From Helicoverpa zea (taxonomy: Eukaryota; Arthropoda; Insecta; Lepidoptera; Noctuidae): a DNA stretch of 64,000 bases. Positions 21,261-32,935 of this stretch are shown here, piece by piece. The position numbers were made by a program, and so were the translations under genes. The stretch covers positions 5,828,001 to 5,892,000 of the forward strand of contig NC_061479.1 in the NCBI RefSeq assembly GCF_022581195.2, read 5' to 3'. The notes beneath the pieces are model-generated. The model was not told the origin of the DNA. It worked only from the letters and a program-made list of their open reading frames with translations, and searched no databases. Within the stretch, counting starts at the first letter, position 1. Every line of letters begins with the position of its first letter.

Positions 21261-21854
21261 AACGGCTAACATTTTTAAAGGTAAGTGGTAAGTAATGTGA
21301 TAAAATGCGATGTGTATATATAGTTATACATATAGTCAATTATCTAGTTTTAAGTTAAATTGCTGCCCTAATAACTAAGATAAGGATGCATATCCGTAAC
21401 AGTATACATTTTGCAATAAATAAATAGTAAGGTTATAAATGCAGCAGAGAAACTGCAAAAACCACAAGTATTACATGAAAATGATTTTACAATACCAAGC
21501 GAGAGTTCAAACAATGTTAGTTAAGTTTAACTGGTCGGTAAACAGTTAAGTTTCTCCGCAATGACTTGTTAAAACTTACGTTAACTGGTAGTTGGTAACT
21601 TTCAGCGTTTTTTTAGAGTTAACTGTCGTTTGAGGTAACAAATGGGGATATTATCCTAGTAATATTATAAAATGCGAAAGTTTGTTTTGATATATGTTTG
21701 TTTTATATCTTCACTTTCACTCAAAAAATAATGAATAGTGTTTGAAACTTGGCAGTAGGTAGTATAGATTTTGTATCTGAATAACATATGTGCGGGAATT
21801 ATATATTTCTCTCGGGCCGCGGCTCCATACAAGTTATATTCCTATAAGCCTGAC
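21261..21854. other. Intergenic DNA with LINE-tail traces
   Basis: 21810-21850 (CTCGGGCCGCGGCTCC) resembles a LINE tail start. Otherwise AT-rich without features. Confidence 0.4.
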
Positions 21855-21986
21855 GGTGCTGCAGGATTGTTCGCGCGAGTTACCGCGGCGCTGGTACATA
21901 AAGGGCTTAAGAAGGAACATAGTGGGATTTAGTCAGTAAGTCTGACACTCCCTCACGCTGCAACCACAGCGGGTCATTTGATGATT
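21855..21986 (+). repeat. LINE-tail SINE-like repeat (~130 bp)
   Basis: Starts GGTGCTGCAGGATTGTTCGC, runs through GCTGGTACATAAAGGGCTT and TCAGTAAGTCTGACACTCCC, and ends GGTCATTTGATGATT. The start matches most other short copies. Confidence 0.7.
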
Positions 21987-22214
21987 TCCCATCGTATTAC
22001 TAGCATACATACAAACAAATTGTCCCATTTATTACATAGTAGATCGTTAATACGCATAAAACCACAAACCACGTGGCATTTCAATGTCAACTACTTAGAT
22101 CTAAGCAATTTGTATAACAAGCACAAGTTTGTACCTAGATCATCTCTGAACGACTAACACAAATAAGGCCCTTGATACACTAGGCTACGAAGTCTTAAAG
22201 CAAAGTTCAAACTG

Positions 22215-22359
22215 GGCGTTCCCATCGGGATATGAGAAGGAGGGACTAGCGAGTGCACCAAGCAAATGCTTGTGCACTATAATATGTCCTGCGCAGCTGG
22301 CTGATCTCCTTGTATGAGAACAGCCACCGCCTCGCGCCATGGCCGACAATCGGCTTGGA
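22215..22359 (+). repeat. SINE family B, 3' part, interrupted by a hAT element
   Basis: TCCCATCGGGATATGAGAAG, GCGCAGCTGGCTGATCTCC and GGCCGACAATCGGCTTGGA. The SINE resumes at 23414 after the hAT-type insertion. Confidence 0.65.
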
Positions 22360-23405
22360 CAGTGTTTCCCAAAGTGGGCGATAACGCCCCCTTGTGGGCG
22401 CTGCAGGTCTCAAGGGGGGCGTTAAGAGACCCAGAAAGAAAATAGGGGCGTTGTGTAGAGGCCTGGGGGATGAAACAGTAGTTGCATGCGCAAACAAGGC
22501 ATGACGTCGAGGCAGCACTGGAGGGGTGCCAGTCCGGCTGTCACCCCTCTCTTTGTCGTTTATTTATGTTTTTTCCCGGTTTACTTAAATTAATTCCTCA
22601 AAGTTATAAAAAAAAAAAAACAGTTTTTTCAACATTTCTGGTTTATTCTGCGCCCTTTGAGTCAGTCAAAAAATTTTGCGCTCGCTGCACTCGCGCCTTT
22701 CACTTAACAGTGACTATTTTCTAATTTCTTTAGGTATCATTGCGTCCCAAAAATCAAAAAAATTGCGCTCGCGGCTTCTTCTCTTTGCAGTGTTTTTTTT
22801 CCACACTTGTTGAGGTACTTTTGTGCCCCAAAACTAAACAATTTGCGCGGTTTTTTTTAACTTGTTTTGGTACTTTACTCTTCCAAAACTCAAAAATTTC
22901 GCGCTCGCTGCGCTCGCGGCTTTTTCACTTGTGACTGGTTTTTATAAAACATGTTTGGGTTCTATTATGTCCCAAAACTCAAAAATTATCGGCTCGCTTC
23001 GCTAGCGCTTCAAAGGTTTGCAGTGATCTGTCTCCGGTTTCTTTATGTTAAACCAGGCAAAAAGCACCATGAATGACCATATTGCACCATATTTTGTCGT
23101 TTTTTTGGGGGGTGCTCAATAGGTAGTCCGCCCCGGGTGCCACCCGATGCTACGCCGCCACTGTAAGAGTCAACTTGAGACCTAAGCGCCGCGGTATGTT
23201 ACCTACCTGCGCTCAGGTTTCAAGTTGCGGGTTATAGTAAAAGTTTCGTTTAGAACTCTCCGTTAATAAACATATATAGGTCACAATAATTAATTAATTT
23301 AATTTGAAGTTATAGTGGTTTTTAAATAGGTGAAAAAATGGGGGGCGCTAAAAAAATATTTATTCTCAAAGTGGGCAGTAGACAAAATAAGTTTGGGAAC
23401 CACTG
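22360..23405. mobile_element. Non-autonomous hAT-type element, 8-bp target duplication
   Basis: The left end CAGTGTTTCCCAAAGTGGGC and the right end (inverted) CAGTGGTTCCCAAAC are typical hAT termini. GGCTTGGA is duplicated at 22352-22359 and 23406-23413. The interior (22670-23040) consists of about 4.5 imperfect ~60-90-bp repeats with GCGCTCGCTGCGCTCGCGG motifs. Near 23115-23161 sits a second hAT-like end (inverted CAGTGGCGGCGTAGC), hinting at a nested or chimeric element. No transposase remains. Confidence 0.8.
22670..23040 (+). repeat. Imperfect tandem repeats (~60-90 bp) inside the hAT element
   Basis: Blocks begin near 22673, 22760, 22840, 22896 and 22985. Each has TTGCGCTCGC(TGCGCTCGCGG) followed by a T-rich run, then TGTCCCAAAACTCAAAAA. 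Confidence 0.6.
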
Positions 23406-23546
23406 GGCTTGGAAGTCATTATTAATTATACCCACGTAGTATCAAACTTCGTTTCACTTCGTACCAGTTCCTCATGTACTTCATCGAAGAACTCCGTAGT
23501 ATAGAAGAGAAATATAAATTTGTATTGTGATAGCTGCGTTGCCCGG

Positions 23547-23655
23547 ATTGAGGAGGTCAGATAGGCAGCCGCTCCTTGTAAAACACTGGTACTCAGCTGT
23601 ATCCGGATAGACTGGAAGCCGACTAAAACATAGTTGGGAAATGGCTCAGGAAATG
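23547..23655 (+). repeat. SINE family A, 3' fragment
   Basis: TGAGGAGGTCAGATAGGCAG through ACTGGTACTCAGCTG to TTGGGAAATGGCTC. Confidence 0.65.
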
Positions 23656-24266
23656 TTGAATGTGATAGTCCCGTAAATAATGGAATATCGAAGACTAGAG
23701 TAACCTAGTGTATGCAGGTTCTAAATGACGACTAGACTATTAACAGTTAATAGGGCGCGTGAATTGCATATTGAATACTTACATATTTTAACGACGGAGA
23801 AACATAATTATGATGTTGTGTTTATAAAGCGATTAGTTTCTATAACTTGTGACTGCGTCATCACCTGCAATTTACACATAGTTTATAGTTTTTGGTTATT
23901 TAATTCATTCATTACGTAATTGTTAACGTAGTTCATTCCCTTCGCACTGACATATAGAATTAAAGATTGAACCACTTTTTGCATGAAATGCGTAATCGTA
24001 GTAGAATCTATGAGACCGAAACACGACATGATGCTGGTTAATAACTTATGTCCCGTGGATTGATAACTTGAGAAAGTAGCCTATAACCTTAGATTTAGTA
24101 GCTCTTGACATTATCGCGTTACAACAAACAAACAAAATTGTATAATAGATATAAGCTGGATACCATATATTCTGGATATTTCTAAGTATATCTTAGACAC
24201 CAATGGCTGATAAAAAGGTGAAGGAAAATATCTTGAGAAAACCTGGACTGTAAGGTCTGAAATCAG
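23656..24266. other. Intergenic DNA
   Basis: No recognisable feature. Confidence 0.4.
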
Positions 24267-24350
24267 CAACCCGCATTGAGCAAGCGTGATGATCAATGCT
24301 CAATCCTTCTCGGTGTGAGAGGAGGCCGCAGCCCAGCAGTGGGACGATAA
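24267..24350 (+). repeat. LINE 3' end fragment (AGCCCAGCAGTGGGAC type)
   Basis: AACCCGCATTGAGCAAGCGT, then AGGAGGCCGCAGCCCAGCAG and TGGGACGATAAAAAGG. This is a common 3' end of lepidopteran LINEs. Confidence 0.55.
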
Positions 24351-24755
24351 AAAGGGTGTAACAGTAAGCTGGATACCAAAGACCCAACAGAATTATACTT
24401 ACAAACACTCAACCGCAGATCTATGGTCAACTCAAAAGAACGGGGTCAACGACCTTCACAAATGACGTCACACAACAAATTTCAACAATACGAGATCATT
24501 ATTCAACATCTCTACATGTTAGACAGACGGACGGACACTTTCTTATTATGTTATGTAATGAAGTCAGACTGCACACCCATCGCTGCTTACCAAGCCTGAC
24601 ACTTTAACCTTTAATTATATGCTACATGCTATAAAACTGAAGTGTTTCAAGTATCAAAATAATTGCATATTTATGTTTTTTTTTGTGGTTGAAGATGATA
24701 GAAAAAAAAATAGAAAAAAATATCTAAAAGTTAATCATGATCATCATCTATATAA
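24351..24755. other. Intergenic DNA
   Basis: AT-rich, no feature found. Confidence 0.4.
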
Positions 24756-24757
24756 AA

Positions 24758-24995
24758 TATTCCCAACTACATATGGTTGGCTTCCAGTCTAACTGGATGC
24801 AGCTGAGTACCAGTGCGCCACATGAAGCGACTGCCTATCTGAGCTCCTCAATCCAGTTACCTAAGCAACCCAGTACCCCTTGGTAAGACTGGTTGTCAGA
24901 CTTTCTGTCTATTGACAACCCGTAACGACTGCCAAAGATGTTCAAATGACAGCCAGGGCCAATTTAATGTGCCTTCCGAAACATGAAGTGTAACA
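24758..24995 (-). repeat. SINE family A, head-less copy
   Basis: GTTGGCTTCCAGTCTAACTG, CAACCCAGTACCCCTTGGTA and GACTGCCAAAGATGTTCAAA in reverse order of the family. Diverged. Confidence 0.68.
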
Positions 24996-26140
24996 CCACC
25001 AATACGGGAGGTGAAAGTTAAGTAAATGTACTAAAAGAACTTAGGAAATTCGCCAATTGTAAAGTACGATAACTATTTAGCTACAAAGCTTACCTTAATA
25101 AATTATCCAGCTACAATTTACTAAACAAAAAAACCATTTACACCACTAACCAATTAAGTTCAAACAAAGACTAATTACCAAACAAATCAATGAGCATAGA
25201 CAATTAAAGCGCATAAAAACCTTCTCAATTAACCAGTGGCTGCGTGACGGATACATATCATTGCATGGCGCGTAAAAAAGTTAACTGTTTAGTCTATTGT
25301 TAGGCGGGAAACACATTGTCTTGTTTGACGTTAGAAAAAATATGGCGGACTTTTGTCAAAAGACGTTTAGTTAGTTGTTCCTTTTAAGAGACTAGGGACT
25401 TCCTTTTATAGCAAAAAAAAAAGGTTTATTAACCAACCAGATGCAAAGATTACAGTATTGACACTGACAGTTCGCATAAATTTTAAGTATGTAAATAAAA
25501 GGCATTGGTAGGATTTTATTTAGATGAAGTGCTTTCGGAAACATAAATTTTAAATGTGTATCGCTTAAATTGTCCAGATGATGTAAAACAGGACCACCTA
25601 ACTTGCCAAACTGAAAAAGTTCTTTCCGTGTTAGATAAGCCCATTTATCGAAAGCTACTTTTAATCCTGATGCGCGGAGTACCACGGGACGGGTGAAATC
25701 GCTTGCCTAGTTGAGAGACTCAAATCACTTTTAACTTTGAAAGCTTCGGCAAAATTAATCGTTTTTTTATAGTACCAAACCTACCAAAGTGAAAATAAAT
25801 TCGAGAGATAAAGAGGTAACACTATAAAGAAACATTATTCCTGGTCAATAGGGTTGTTTCCTAGTATTCATTTAGTTAAAATTAAATAAATGCAACGAAA
25901 GTTCACAAAACTAGAAACACGATAAGCTATATTATATTATTTATAACTGACCATATATTTTTAATTAATTTATGAAATTTTAATTTTGAGCCTGTGACGT
26001 CACGCCATTAAAAACGACGAGAAGAGACCGATGACGTCATCCTTTCTATATTTGACAATGACAAGTATTTGACAGTGAGATATATCGAAATAACCTCAGA
26101 ATTAATGTTTTGTTTATTTGCTTCTGTGAAGTTCTGTGTG
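24996..26140. other. Intergenic DNA with a LINE-tail fragment
   Basis: 25560-25705 ends in ACCACGGGACGGGTGAAATC, a degenerate LINE tail. TGACGTCA-like sites lie at about 25996 and 26031. Nothing else recognised. Confidence 0.4.
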
Positions 26141-26143
26141 TTA

Positions 26144-26370
26144 TAGTTCGGCCATTCAGAGAATGCGTTCCTGACACGTCGCGATTGAACTGACGACGTA
26201 ACTTTGCAATGGCGTTGCAGTTACGATAAAAATATTTTTGCTGGTTGTTTACCGTTTTAACAATTGAGGAGCATTAAAACAACATTATTATATCAATAAT
26301 CAATGAATGTAGTTACGTCGTCAGTTCAATCGCGACGTGTCAGGAACGCATTCTCTGAATGGCCGAACTA
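26144..26370. mobile_element. MITE with perfect 60-bp terminal inverted repeats
   Basis: 26144-26203 and 26311-26370 are exact inverted copies starting TAGTTCGGCCATTCAGAGAA. TA flanks both ends (26142-26143, 26371-26372). The 107-bp centre is AT-rich. The total is 227 bp and cannot encode a transposase. Perfect arms imply recent insertion or gene conversion. Confidence 0.85.
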
Positions 26371-26374
26371 TAAT

Positions 26375-27125
26375 TGCATTTAAGTGATACAACTGCTAAA
26401 GAATTATGGAGAAAGGATTTATGAAAGCTGATAGTTCCAATCTGCCAAGAGTACACTCTTTTATGGTCGCTCAATTCTTTGCCAATAACCAAGATTTTTA
26501 TTCAGCGGTACGTGGATGAACAGTTTATTTAGAGCACTAATGGTCGTATTTCCACAGTCTCGCACAACACAAACCTTGTAGACATTCATTTAATTTAAGT
26601 TTTTTGAAAAAGCATCAAATCTTTTCGAACGCGGACACAAACATAACCTCAATATAAATAAACACAAACTTTACGTTTCTTTGCACCGTTTCATTTGTCC
26701 GCGTACACAACTCAAAACATTTGAGGTATTTTATTTTAGTGCAAATGTATAAAAAAATCTATATGTATAAAATATTATAGTTTTTGTGGCTATTTTATAA
26801 AAATACATTATTAAAATTGAGAAATCCATTAGGTATGTTAGTTTTTTCTCGTTAGATGTGCTTTAAAATGTAAAGGAATGAACAGAGAACGTTGACGTCA
26901 CAGTCACGTGATCTAGCGTTTTCTGAGCAATATTTTAAGACAAATAGAAAAACATGTAATACATAAAAAATAAAAAGATTTGAGACGAAAAATGAAAGAG
27001 AGGGTGATCTTAAAATTATTTAGAAGCTATCTAAATAGATTTCCGAAAATTGGAAACAACCCTATTCGGCGCGGATCACAATTCCTGGTCAATTCAGCGA
27101 TTTGACAACTGGAAATTGTTTCAGT
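26375..27125. other. Intergenic DNA
   Basis: AT-rich, no feature supported. Confidence 0.4.
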
Positions 27126-27245
27126 TATCATCATCATCTCCCGAGCCTTTTCCCAACTATGTTGGGGTCGGCTTCCAGTCTAACCGTATGCAGCTGAGTA
27201 CCAGTGCTTTACAAGGAGCGCCTGCCTATCTGACCTCCTCAAAAT
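27126..27245 (-). repeat. SINE family A 3' fragment (left arm of an inverted pair)
   Basis: GTTGGGGTCGGCTTCCAGTC to CTATCTGACCTCCTC. It is followed after about 20 bp by the same region inverted. Confidence 0.7.
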
Positions 27246-27265
27246 GGTTCGGTTATCGTTATAGT

Positions 27266-27372
27266 TAAGATAGGCAGTCGCTTCTTGTAAAGCACTGGTA
27301 CTCCGCTGAATCCGGTTAGACTGGAAGCCGACCCCAACATAGTTGGGAAAAGGCTCGGAGGATGATGATGCA
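27266..27372 (+). repeat. SINE family A 3' fragment (right arm of an inverted pair)
   Basis: AAGATAGGCAGTCGCTTCTT to TTGGGAAAAGGCTCGG and a GATGATGATG tail. Inverted relative to 27126-27245, so the two could form a hairpin. Confidence 0.7.
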
Positions 27373-27744
27373 TGCAAACCACTGTAAGTGTACTGCTTAT
27401 ACAGTAATAAAGACTGGCCAACATTAAACCATCAGAGCATAACAAATTATAACAAAAACAATAACCGTAGTGTGCAGATTATTAACTATTATTATTGTTT
27501 AATAGAAAAAGTTAAAAGCCATATATTATTTTAATGCAAAAAGGTTGATTATCAGTTTCACGGTTATTTAATTTCTTGTAAAAGTTGCCACTTATGAGAA
27601 TTCTCCCCAAAATGGGTGGTAATAAGGCGACCCCTATGCATAGTTTTATGCGTTTTTTTATACTAAATGACAATTTCGTTGTAATCTATTACATTAAGCA
27701 AGCATTTAAGAAAATATTTTACTTATATTTCAAAAAAATCTGCA
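27373..27744. other. Intergenic DNA
   Basis: No feature seen. Confidence 0.4.
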
Positions 27745-27870
27745 AGTTTTAAATAACTCTATTGTAAATGACCAGAGTGTAGTATTCCAACAGTGATAGA
27801 ATTTTTCAAATCGGTTCTGTAGTTTCGAACCCTTTGGGATACAAACAAGCACACAAAAAAATGGTCGACA
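27745..27870. repeat. RTE-type LINE tail
   Basis: AGAATTTTTCAAATCGGTTC, TGTAGTTTCGAACCCTTTGG and ACAAACAAGCACAC. Confidence 0.55.
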
Positions 27871-28570
27871 TCGACGAATTCGTGTCCAGTCCTCACTACA
27901 CGCTATCACAAATATTGGTACCAACGTGTATGTACTGGCCTAGGTATTAACAAAAAATATAATACGAGCTGTCATATCAAAAACACTTTTATAGAACTTT
28001 ACTACTAAAATATAAACCTTAATTTGAATCACATAAGAGTTAAAATACCACAAATGTTTAAAAACCGATCAAATTGGTTCGTTGTATTCATTCCAAATTC
28101 AACTTTACTGTCCCCAACAATAAAAGTCAACAGTTCACTTCAAATATGTACCTTACAGCCTTGACATAAGATCGGTACCCTATGACGTAATAGTCGGTGT
28201 TGCTATATGAGAAAAATGCGTTTCCCATGCATTATTACGACAATGCGCGGAAGTTGACTCGCGGCGTGCGTCGTGGTATGTTTTGTGTTTTTATTAGGCT
28301 AAGCAGAATTGGAAGTATCAAGTGCATGTGTTCATAAGCGATTGTATTCATTATCTTTTTGCAATCAATACCACATTTGTTAAAAACTACTTATTTACAT
28401 TAGCGCATCTTGAAAATTACTGGATAGAGGGAGGAGGTCAGATAGGGTCAGTTTTGGATGGTAACGTACCATCTGTAGGTCAGTAAAAAAATGATTTAAT
28501 TCAGGTCCATAACCCATATCAAAAGTTTTCAATTTTTTTTTAAAGTATGATACTGCTTACACCACAAATG
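27871..28570. other. Intergenic DNA
   Basis: A CpG-containing patch at 28240-28280 (GCGCGGAAGTTGACTCGCGG) stands out slightly. 28430-28450 is a sliver of SINE A. No gene seen. Confidence 0.4.
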
Positions 28571-28574
28571 TCAG

Positions 28575-28775
28575 AATTATATTTAACATCCTTGGCAGAC
28601 GTTACGGGTAGGCAGAATCCAGTAAGTCTGACACCAGTCTTACCAAGGGGTATTGGGTTGCCCGGGTAACTGGGCTCAACCCAGTCTGACCCAGAGGTCA
28701 GATAGGCCGTCGCACCTTGTGGCACACTGGTACTCAGCTGCATCCAGTTAAACTGGAAGCCGACCCCAACGTAGT
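28575..28775 (+). repeat. SINE family A, head-less
   Basis: CATCCTTGGCAGACGTTACG, AGTCTGACACCAGTCTTACC and AAACTGGAAGCCGACCCCAA. Confidence 0.7.
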
Positions 28776-29260
28776 AGACGATTTACCTTGAAAATAGTTG
28801 GTTCTTACTTACATACAGTGTCTTTCATTTTAATTGGCACTAGAAATCTAAATCTAGACCAAAACTAACAGAGACCTAGATTGACAGCAGTCTGACCTAA
28901 ATCCGACTGACCTCTAAATTAGATTTGAATACCAGACGGGCAAATTAAGACAGACACAAAAGACCAAGGGCTTGGCTTACATTTGGACAGTGTTTATGAT
29001 AGCTTAGAGTTTTCTAGACTTTTATGTAATGTAGATAGAGAGACATAATAGTAGACTACAATAAAATTAAGCTAAATATAACATAGCAACCACGGAAGAA
29101 ATATGAGGAATTCCTTCCCTTCCATAATGACCAACGGTTTTGTTTTAAAGCGATATATCAATGGTGTACTTCCAACAATTCAGTTAACAATACCTATTCT
29201 CCAAGACATATTTAATAAAACCAGTATAATCTAGACAAAACCTTTATTTTATCCAGCCTA
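28776..29260. other. Intergenic DNA
   Basis: AT-rich, no feature seen. Confidence 0.4.
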
Positions 29261-29261
29261 T

Positions 29262-29345
29262 ACTGTCCCACCGCTGGGCAAAGGCCTCCCCCATAGTCTT
29301 CCATCTATCTTTATCGTACATTTTTTGTGGCTAGCGAAACCTAGC
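29262..29345 (-). repeat. LINE 3' end fragment (GGGACAGTATAGGCTGG type)
   Basis: Minus strand reads GAGGCCTTTGCCCAGCGGTG GGACAG, the same class of LINE end as 24267-24350. Confidence 0.5.
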
Positions 29346-29349
29346 ACAT

Positions 29350-29500
29350 TGTAACACTCACTTTTTTTTTTAATTAAAGGAGTGTCTATGGAGTTTCTTT
29401 CCGGTTCTCCATGAAACCCACTCTTCGGAACAGTGCAACTAGTTTGATATTTCGAAAGAGCTATTATAGGCCTAATTGAAATAAAAAACTTTACATTGAC
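29350..29500 (-). repeat. Repeat family F
   Basis: Minus strand carries CCTATAATAGCTCTTTCGAA and AGAGTGGGTTTCATGGAGAA; a related copy is at 33515-33850. The two give similar peptides in one frame by chance of shared DNA, not because of a gene. Confidence 0.45.
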
Positions 29501-29824
29501 TTTGAAAACCATCATATACCCTACAGAACTCAAACCAACACAAGTAACATACACCACTTCACCATCCAACACCATGAGAATCCACTTCGTATGCACCACA
29601 CGCTATAATACACGGAAGTTTATACACGTCACGGTGCTGCGCATGCGTGTTGATGATACCTGTCACGATTGGACGCAGGAATATAGTTTGATAATTGTGG
29701 ACTATAGCTAGTAGCTGTTCCTGAGTACTTTAGACCAACAAACAAACCCTGGTGTTGGAAGGCTGGTAAAAATCTAACGACCTCTTCTTCTTCCTTCGTG
29801 TCGATGACATGTCTTACAGTGAGA

Positions 29825-29991
29825 CTACAGTTTGTCAGCCCAATATGCCGCCACAGCGAGAGCACGGTCGGACTCGCTCACTAGGTCCTCCCGTGAGCTA
29901 GTTTCAGGGCCCAGTGCACATGTGATGAGATGGGACATAGTCTGCATAGCAGCCCCGCACCCGCACCCAAGGTCCACCCAACGACCGCTGA
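29825..29991 (-). pseudogene. LINE reverse-transcriptase C-terminus remnant
   Basis: The minus frame reads GCGCGAAMQTMSHLITC...GPETSSREDL...ALAVAAYWADKL and stops at 29825-29827. The CxCGxxxQTMxHLxxC knuckle followed by a DL...W tail is the conserved end of a class of lepidopteran LINE reverse transcriptases. The upstream domains are missing. Confidence 0.72.
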
Positions 29992-29999
29992 TAAAAAAA

Positions 30000-30578
30000 A
30001 ATTACACAAACCGTTTCTCGCGGTTTTATCCGCTTCTTGGAGAAATGATTTCGTTGTCGTCAACAATAAGTTCGTACTACGGAATATAATATTAATGTTA
30101 TAGCCTATTTCAATTAGGGATAGGAAAATATTAAGCAAAATATGTAGCGTTAAAAACGCTAATAATGTCACGGATTTCCGCAAAATGATTCCATAATTTA
30201 TCATAATAGTTATACAGACAAGAATACTAATTAGTCTCCCTAGTTTGATGTGAAAACATAACGTACAGTTATTTTATTTTACTTGGATAAATATTGTCTT
30301 TATAAAGTAACTAACGTTATAATAAAAACTACACTTCCATTGAAAAATACCGTAAACAAGCTAGATAGTTTCGTAAAGTCAATTAATAAATCAATATTGA
30401 CTACTATGATTTGATGATGGAACCGGTTAAACTTTCGCCTAGCCTTCGAAATACCGAAGTTTGCAAAAACTCATAACGATGTCAAAAGGTCAATGACTTA
30501 AGTACTCTTCAAAGATGGCCGAAAACCGCTAAACGATTAATAATACCTTTTGACTATAAAATAAACTTCATTCAAATC
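30000..30578. other. Intergenic DNA
   Basis: AT-rich, nothing recognised. Confidence 0.4.
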
Positions 30579-30579
30579 A

Positions 30580-30795
30580 TCATCTGCCTAGTCTCTTCCC
30601 AACTGTATTGGGGTCGGCTTCCAGTCTAACTGGATGCAGCTGAGTACCAGTGTGCCACAAGGATCGACTGCCTGCCTGAGCTCCTGAACTCAGTTAACCG
30701 GGCAACCCAATATTCTTAGGTAAGACTGGTTGTCAGACTTAATGGCTTCTGCTGACTACCCGTAAGTCATTACGTCGTTAAAGACGTTCAAATGA
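30580..30795 (-). repeat. SINE family A, head-less
   Basis: TTGGGGTCGGCTTCCAGTCT, CAGCTGAGTACCAGTGTGCC and GACTGGTTGTCAGACTTAAT. Confidence 0.68.
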
Positions 30796-31049
30796 CAAAT
30801 AAACTTAATTTAAATATTCGTTAAAATTCCTTATATCCGCCCAAAGATACGGAGGATAAGATAACACGTTTTTATAGCCCACGTGGGGTAATTTAGCTTC
30901 TATATCTGGCAACACCGCCGCCCTAAGGATGCGTTCGGAATAAATTAAAGTAATTGATCGCGTTCGTGTCATTTGATGGCTTATTATATTATTTATATGA
31001 GGGGCTATGATATAAGGTTATTTTTGGTTTTATAATAAGATTCCTCGTG

Positions 31050-31105
31050 CTTTGTGGTCGGCGCAGTATGTCTTCTTCAATACTTCACTGTCTGACGTCA
31101 TAGCT
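31050..31105. repeat. Repeat family D fragment
   Basis: GTGGTCGGCGCAGTATGTCT TCTTC followed by CTGTCTGACGTCATAGC. Confidence 0.45.
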
Positions 31106-31122
31106 TCCTGACCAATGACAAA

Positions 31123-31350
31123 CAATAATAGCGTCCAAACGCATTGTCTTTTCTAAGTAGATCAGTCAACTGCGCAGGACATATTATAGTGCAGGCGCAT
31201 TTGCTTGGACACAGGTGCACTCACTATTCCTTCACTCTCATAGCGCGATCGGACGACAATCCGACACCACCGGAGAGATTAGACTCAGGACCGACATTAA
31301 CGTGTTCTCCGATACACCAACTTTCAGACTCTGGGCTGCTTATGCCACAT
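31123..31350 (-). repeat. SINE family B, head-less
   Basis: ATAATAGCGTCCAAACGCAT at the left, GCGCAGGACATATTATAGTG, GTGCACTCACTATTCCTTCA and GACAATCCGACACCACCGGA. Confidence 0.68.
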
Positions 31351-31880
31351 AATATAACACCAACGCAATACAGTATATATAAAATTATTATAACCAGTAT
31401 CATCGTAATAATCAGCCTAAATCTAAAAAGATACTGATCGCGTTACAAATTAAAGTTGGCCTTAACATAACAATAGTTTACTATTACTTAACAGACGTTC
31501 TAAACTGGATTACTGAGTAGATTAACTTGATAATACGAAGCACAAAAAAAACAGTAACTTACATCATGATTGTGTAAACGTTATATACACTGAAACTGAA
31601 TCAGTTTTGTTTACATAAGTAAATGTACGAAGTGTGTGAAGACTTTACTATGGGTCCCAAAGGAGTGGAGTGAGACTCACGGGTCCAACCAATAGGTAAA
31701 TCTATGATTGAGTAGGATAACGTATTATATAATTTCAATCTGCCATACAGTAGTAGAGTATAATAAAGAGACAGACATAGTTACAAAATATAACAATACA
31801 GGAATCCCAATTACCTTTTGCTGGACATAGGTATAACTTTAACATTTAGGCTACTTTTTATCCATCTGCAGAAAGTAATT
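31351..31880. other. Intergenic DNA
   Basis: Nothing supported. Confidence 0.4.
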
Positions 31881-31881
31881 A

Positions 31882-32130
31882 ATCAGCAAGCTGAAGTGGC
31901 AGAGGGCTGGCCATATTAGCCGAAGAACCGATAACCGTTGGGGTAAACGAGTTCCAGAGTGGAGACCACGCCTCGGCAAACGTAGTGTAGGACGACCTCA
32001 GGCACGGTGGAGTGATGACTCGCGCAAGACGGCTGGCAGGAGCTGGATGCGAGAAGCCGAAAATCGATCTCAGTGGCATGCACTTGCAGAGGCCTATATC
32101 CAGCAGTGGACTGCGATAGGCTGATGATGA
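31882..32130 (+). pseudogene. 5'-truncated LINE, RT C-terminal segment
   Basis: From 31888 an open frame reads KLKWQRAGHISRRTDNRWGK, then VGRPQARWSDD...RSWMREAENRSQWHALAEAY and ends IQQWTAIG-stop at 32122-32124. This WQ-GH...GRP...RW.DD...W...A.(N/D)R..W..L.E.Y..QW pattern is the conserved C-terminus of lepidopteran endonuclease-reverse transcriptases. The 3' end is the simple repeat TGATGATGA. Everything upstream is gone, so this is a dead insertion. Confidence 0.82.
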
Positions 32131-32550
32131 AAGTAGTTCCCTCGGTACGAGTGTGTAATCACGGGCAAGAGCTAGGAATCCATATGTAATCTACATTGTC
32201 CTTAGGAAGGAGCACGATTAAAAGTTGAACCATCAAGATAACCAAAGAAATAAATTAAACAGAGAAGTGCAAATGTAATTCTAGCTTCTCAATCGAACCA
32301 GATGCAAAAAAGCAGTATTCTACCCGTCATTGTGCAACAGTTATTTACACAGCAACTTACTGTTTTCTCTTTGCATAATTCTTATCTACGTAACAGCTGT
32401 GAACAGTGAACTATACTTGTCATATCAACTACCAGTTTTGACAGTAATCGTTTAGAGTTGCCAGGTTAAAAAAATTAAAGTAATTGTGGGGTAAATTTTT
32501 TAATGGGACTTTTTAAAATTATGATTTGGCTTAGGTGTACTCTTAAGAGG
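32131..32550. other. Intergenic DNA
   Basis: No feature supported. Confidence 0.4.
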
Positions 32551-32553
32551 TAA

Positions 32554-32650
32554 CTAGGTTGAGGAGGTCAGATAGGCAATCGCTGCTTGTAAAATATTGG
32601 TATTCAGCTGCATCTGCATCCGGTTAGACTGAAAGCCGACCGCAACATCA
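32554..32650 (+). repeat. SINE family A 3' fragment
   Basis: GTTGAGGAGGTCAGATAGGC to GGTTAGACTGAAAGCCGACC; diverged. Confidence 0.6.
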
Positions 32651-32934
32651 ACACATAATCCAAAAATTTGTATATGTAGTGTCAACGCTTGACATTCAAG
32701 ATTAACTTCTTGGCATTTGGGTCAAAAGATTAGTCATTTAATGCAACTAGGATTTTATAATAGAAAAGTAATATTGCTTCACCAAGTTATAAATGCATTA
32801 ATTAATTCAAGATTGTTAACATTTATAAAGCACGTAATATTGCTCAACTTGAGGAAACTTAGTTTTTTATAGTTCTTCTTTCAATATCGGTTGAACTAGA
32901 TACATGTAACATAGCTATGAAATAAGTTAAAATG
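32651..32934. other. Intergenic DNA
   Basis: AT-rich, no feature. Confidence 0.35.
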
Positions 32935-32935
32935 T

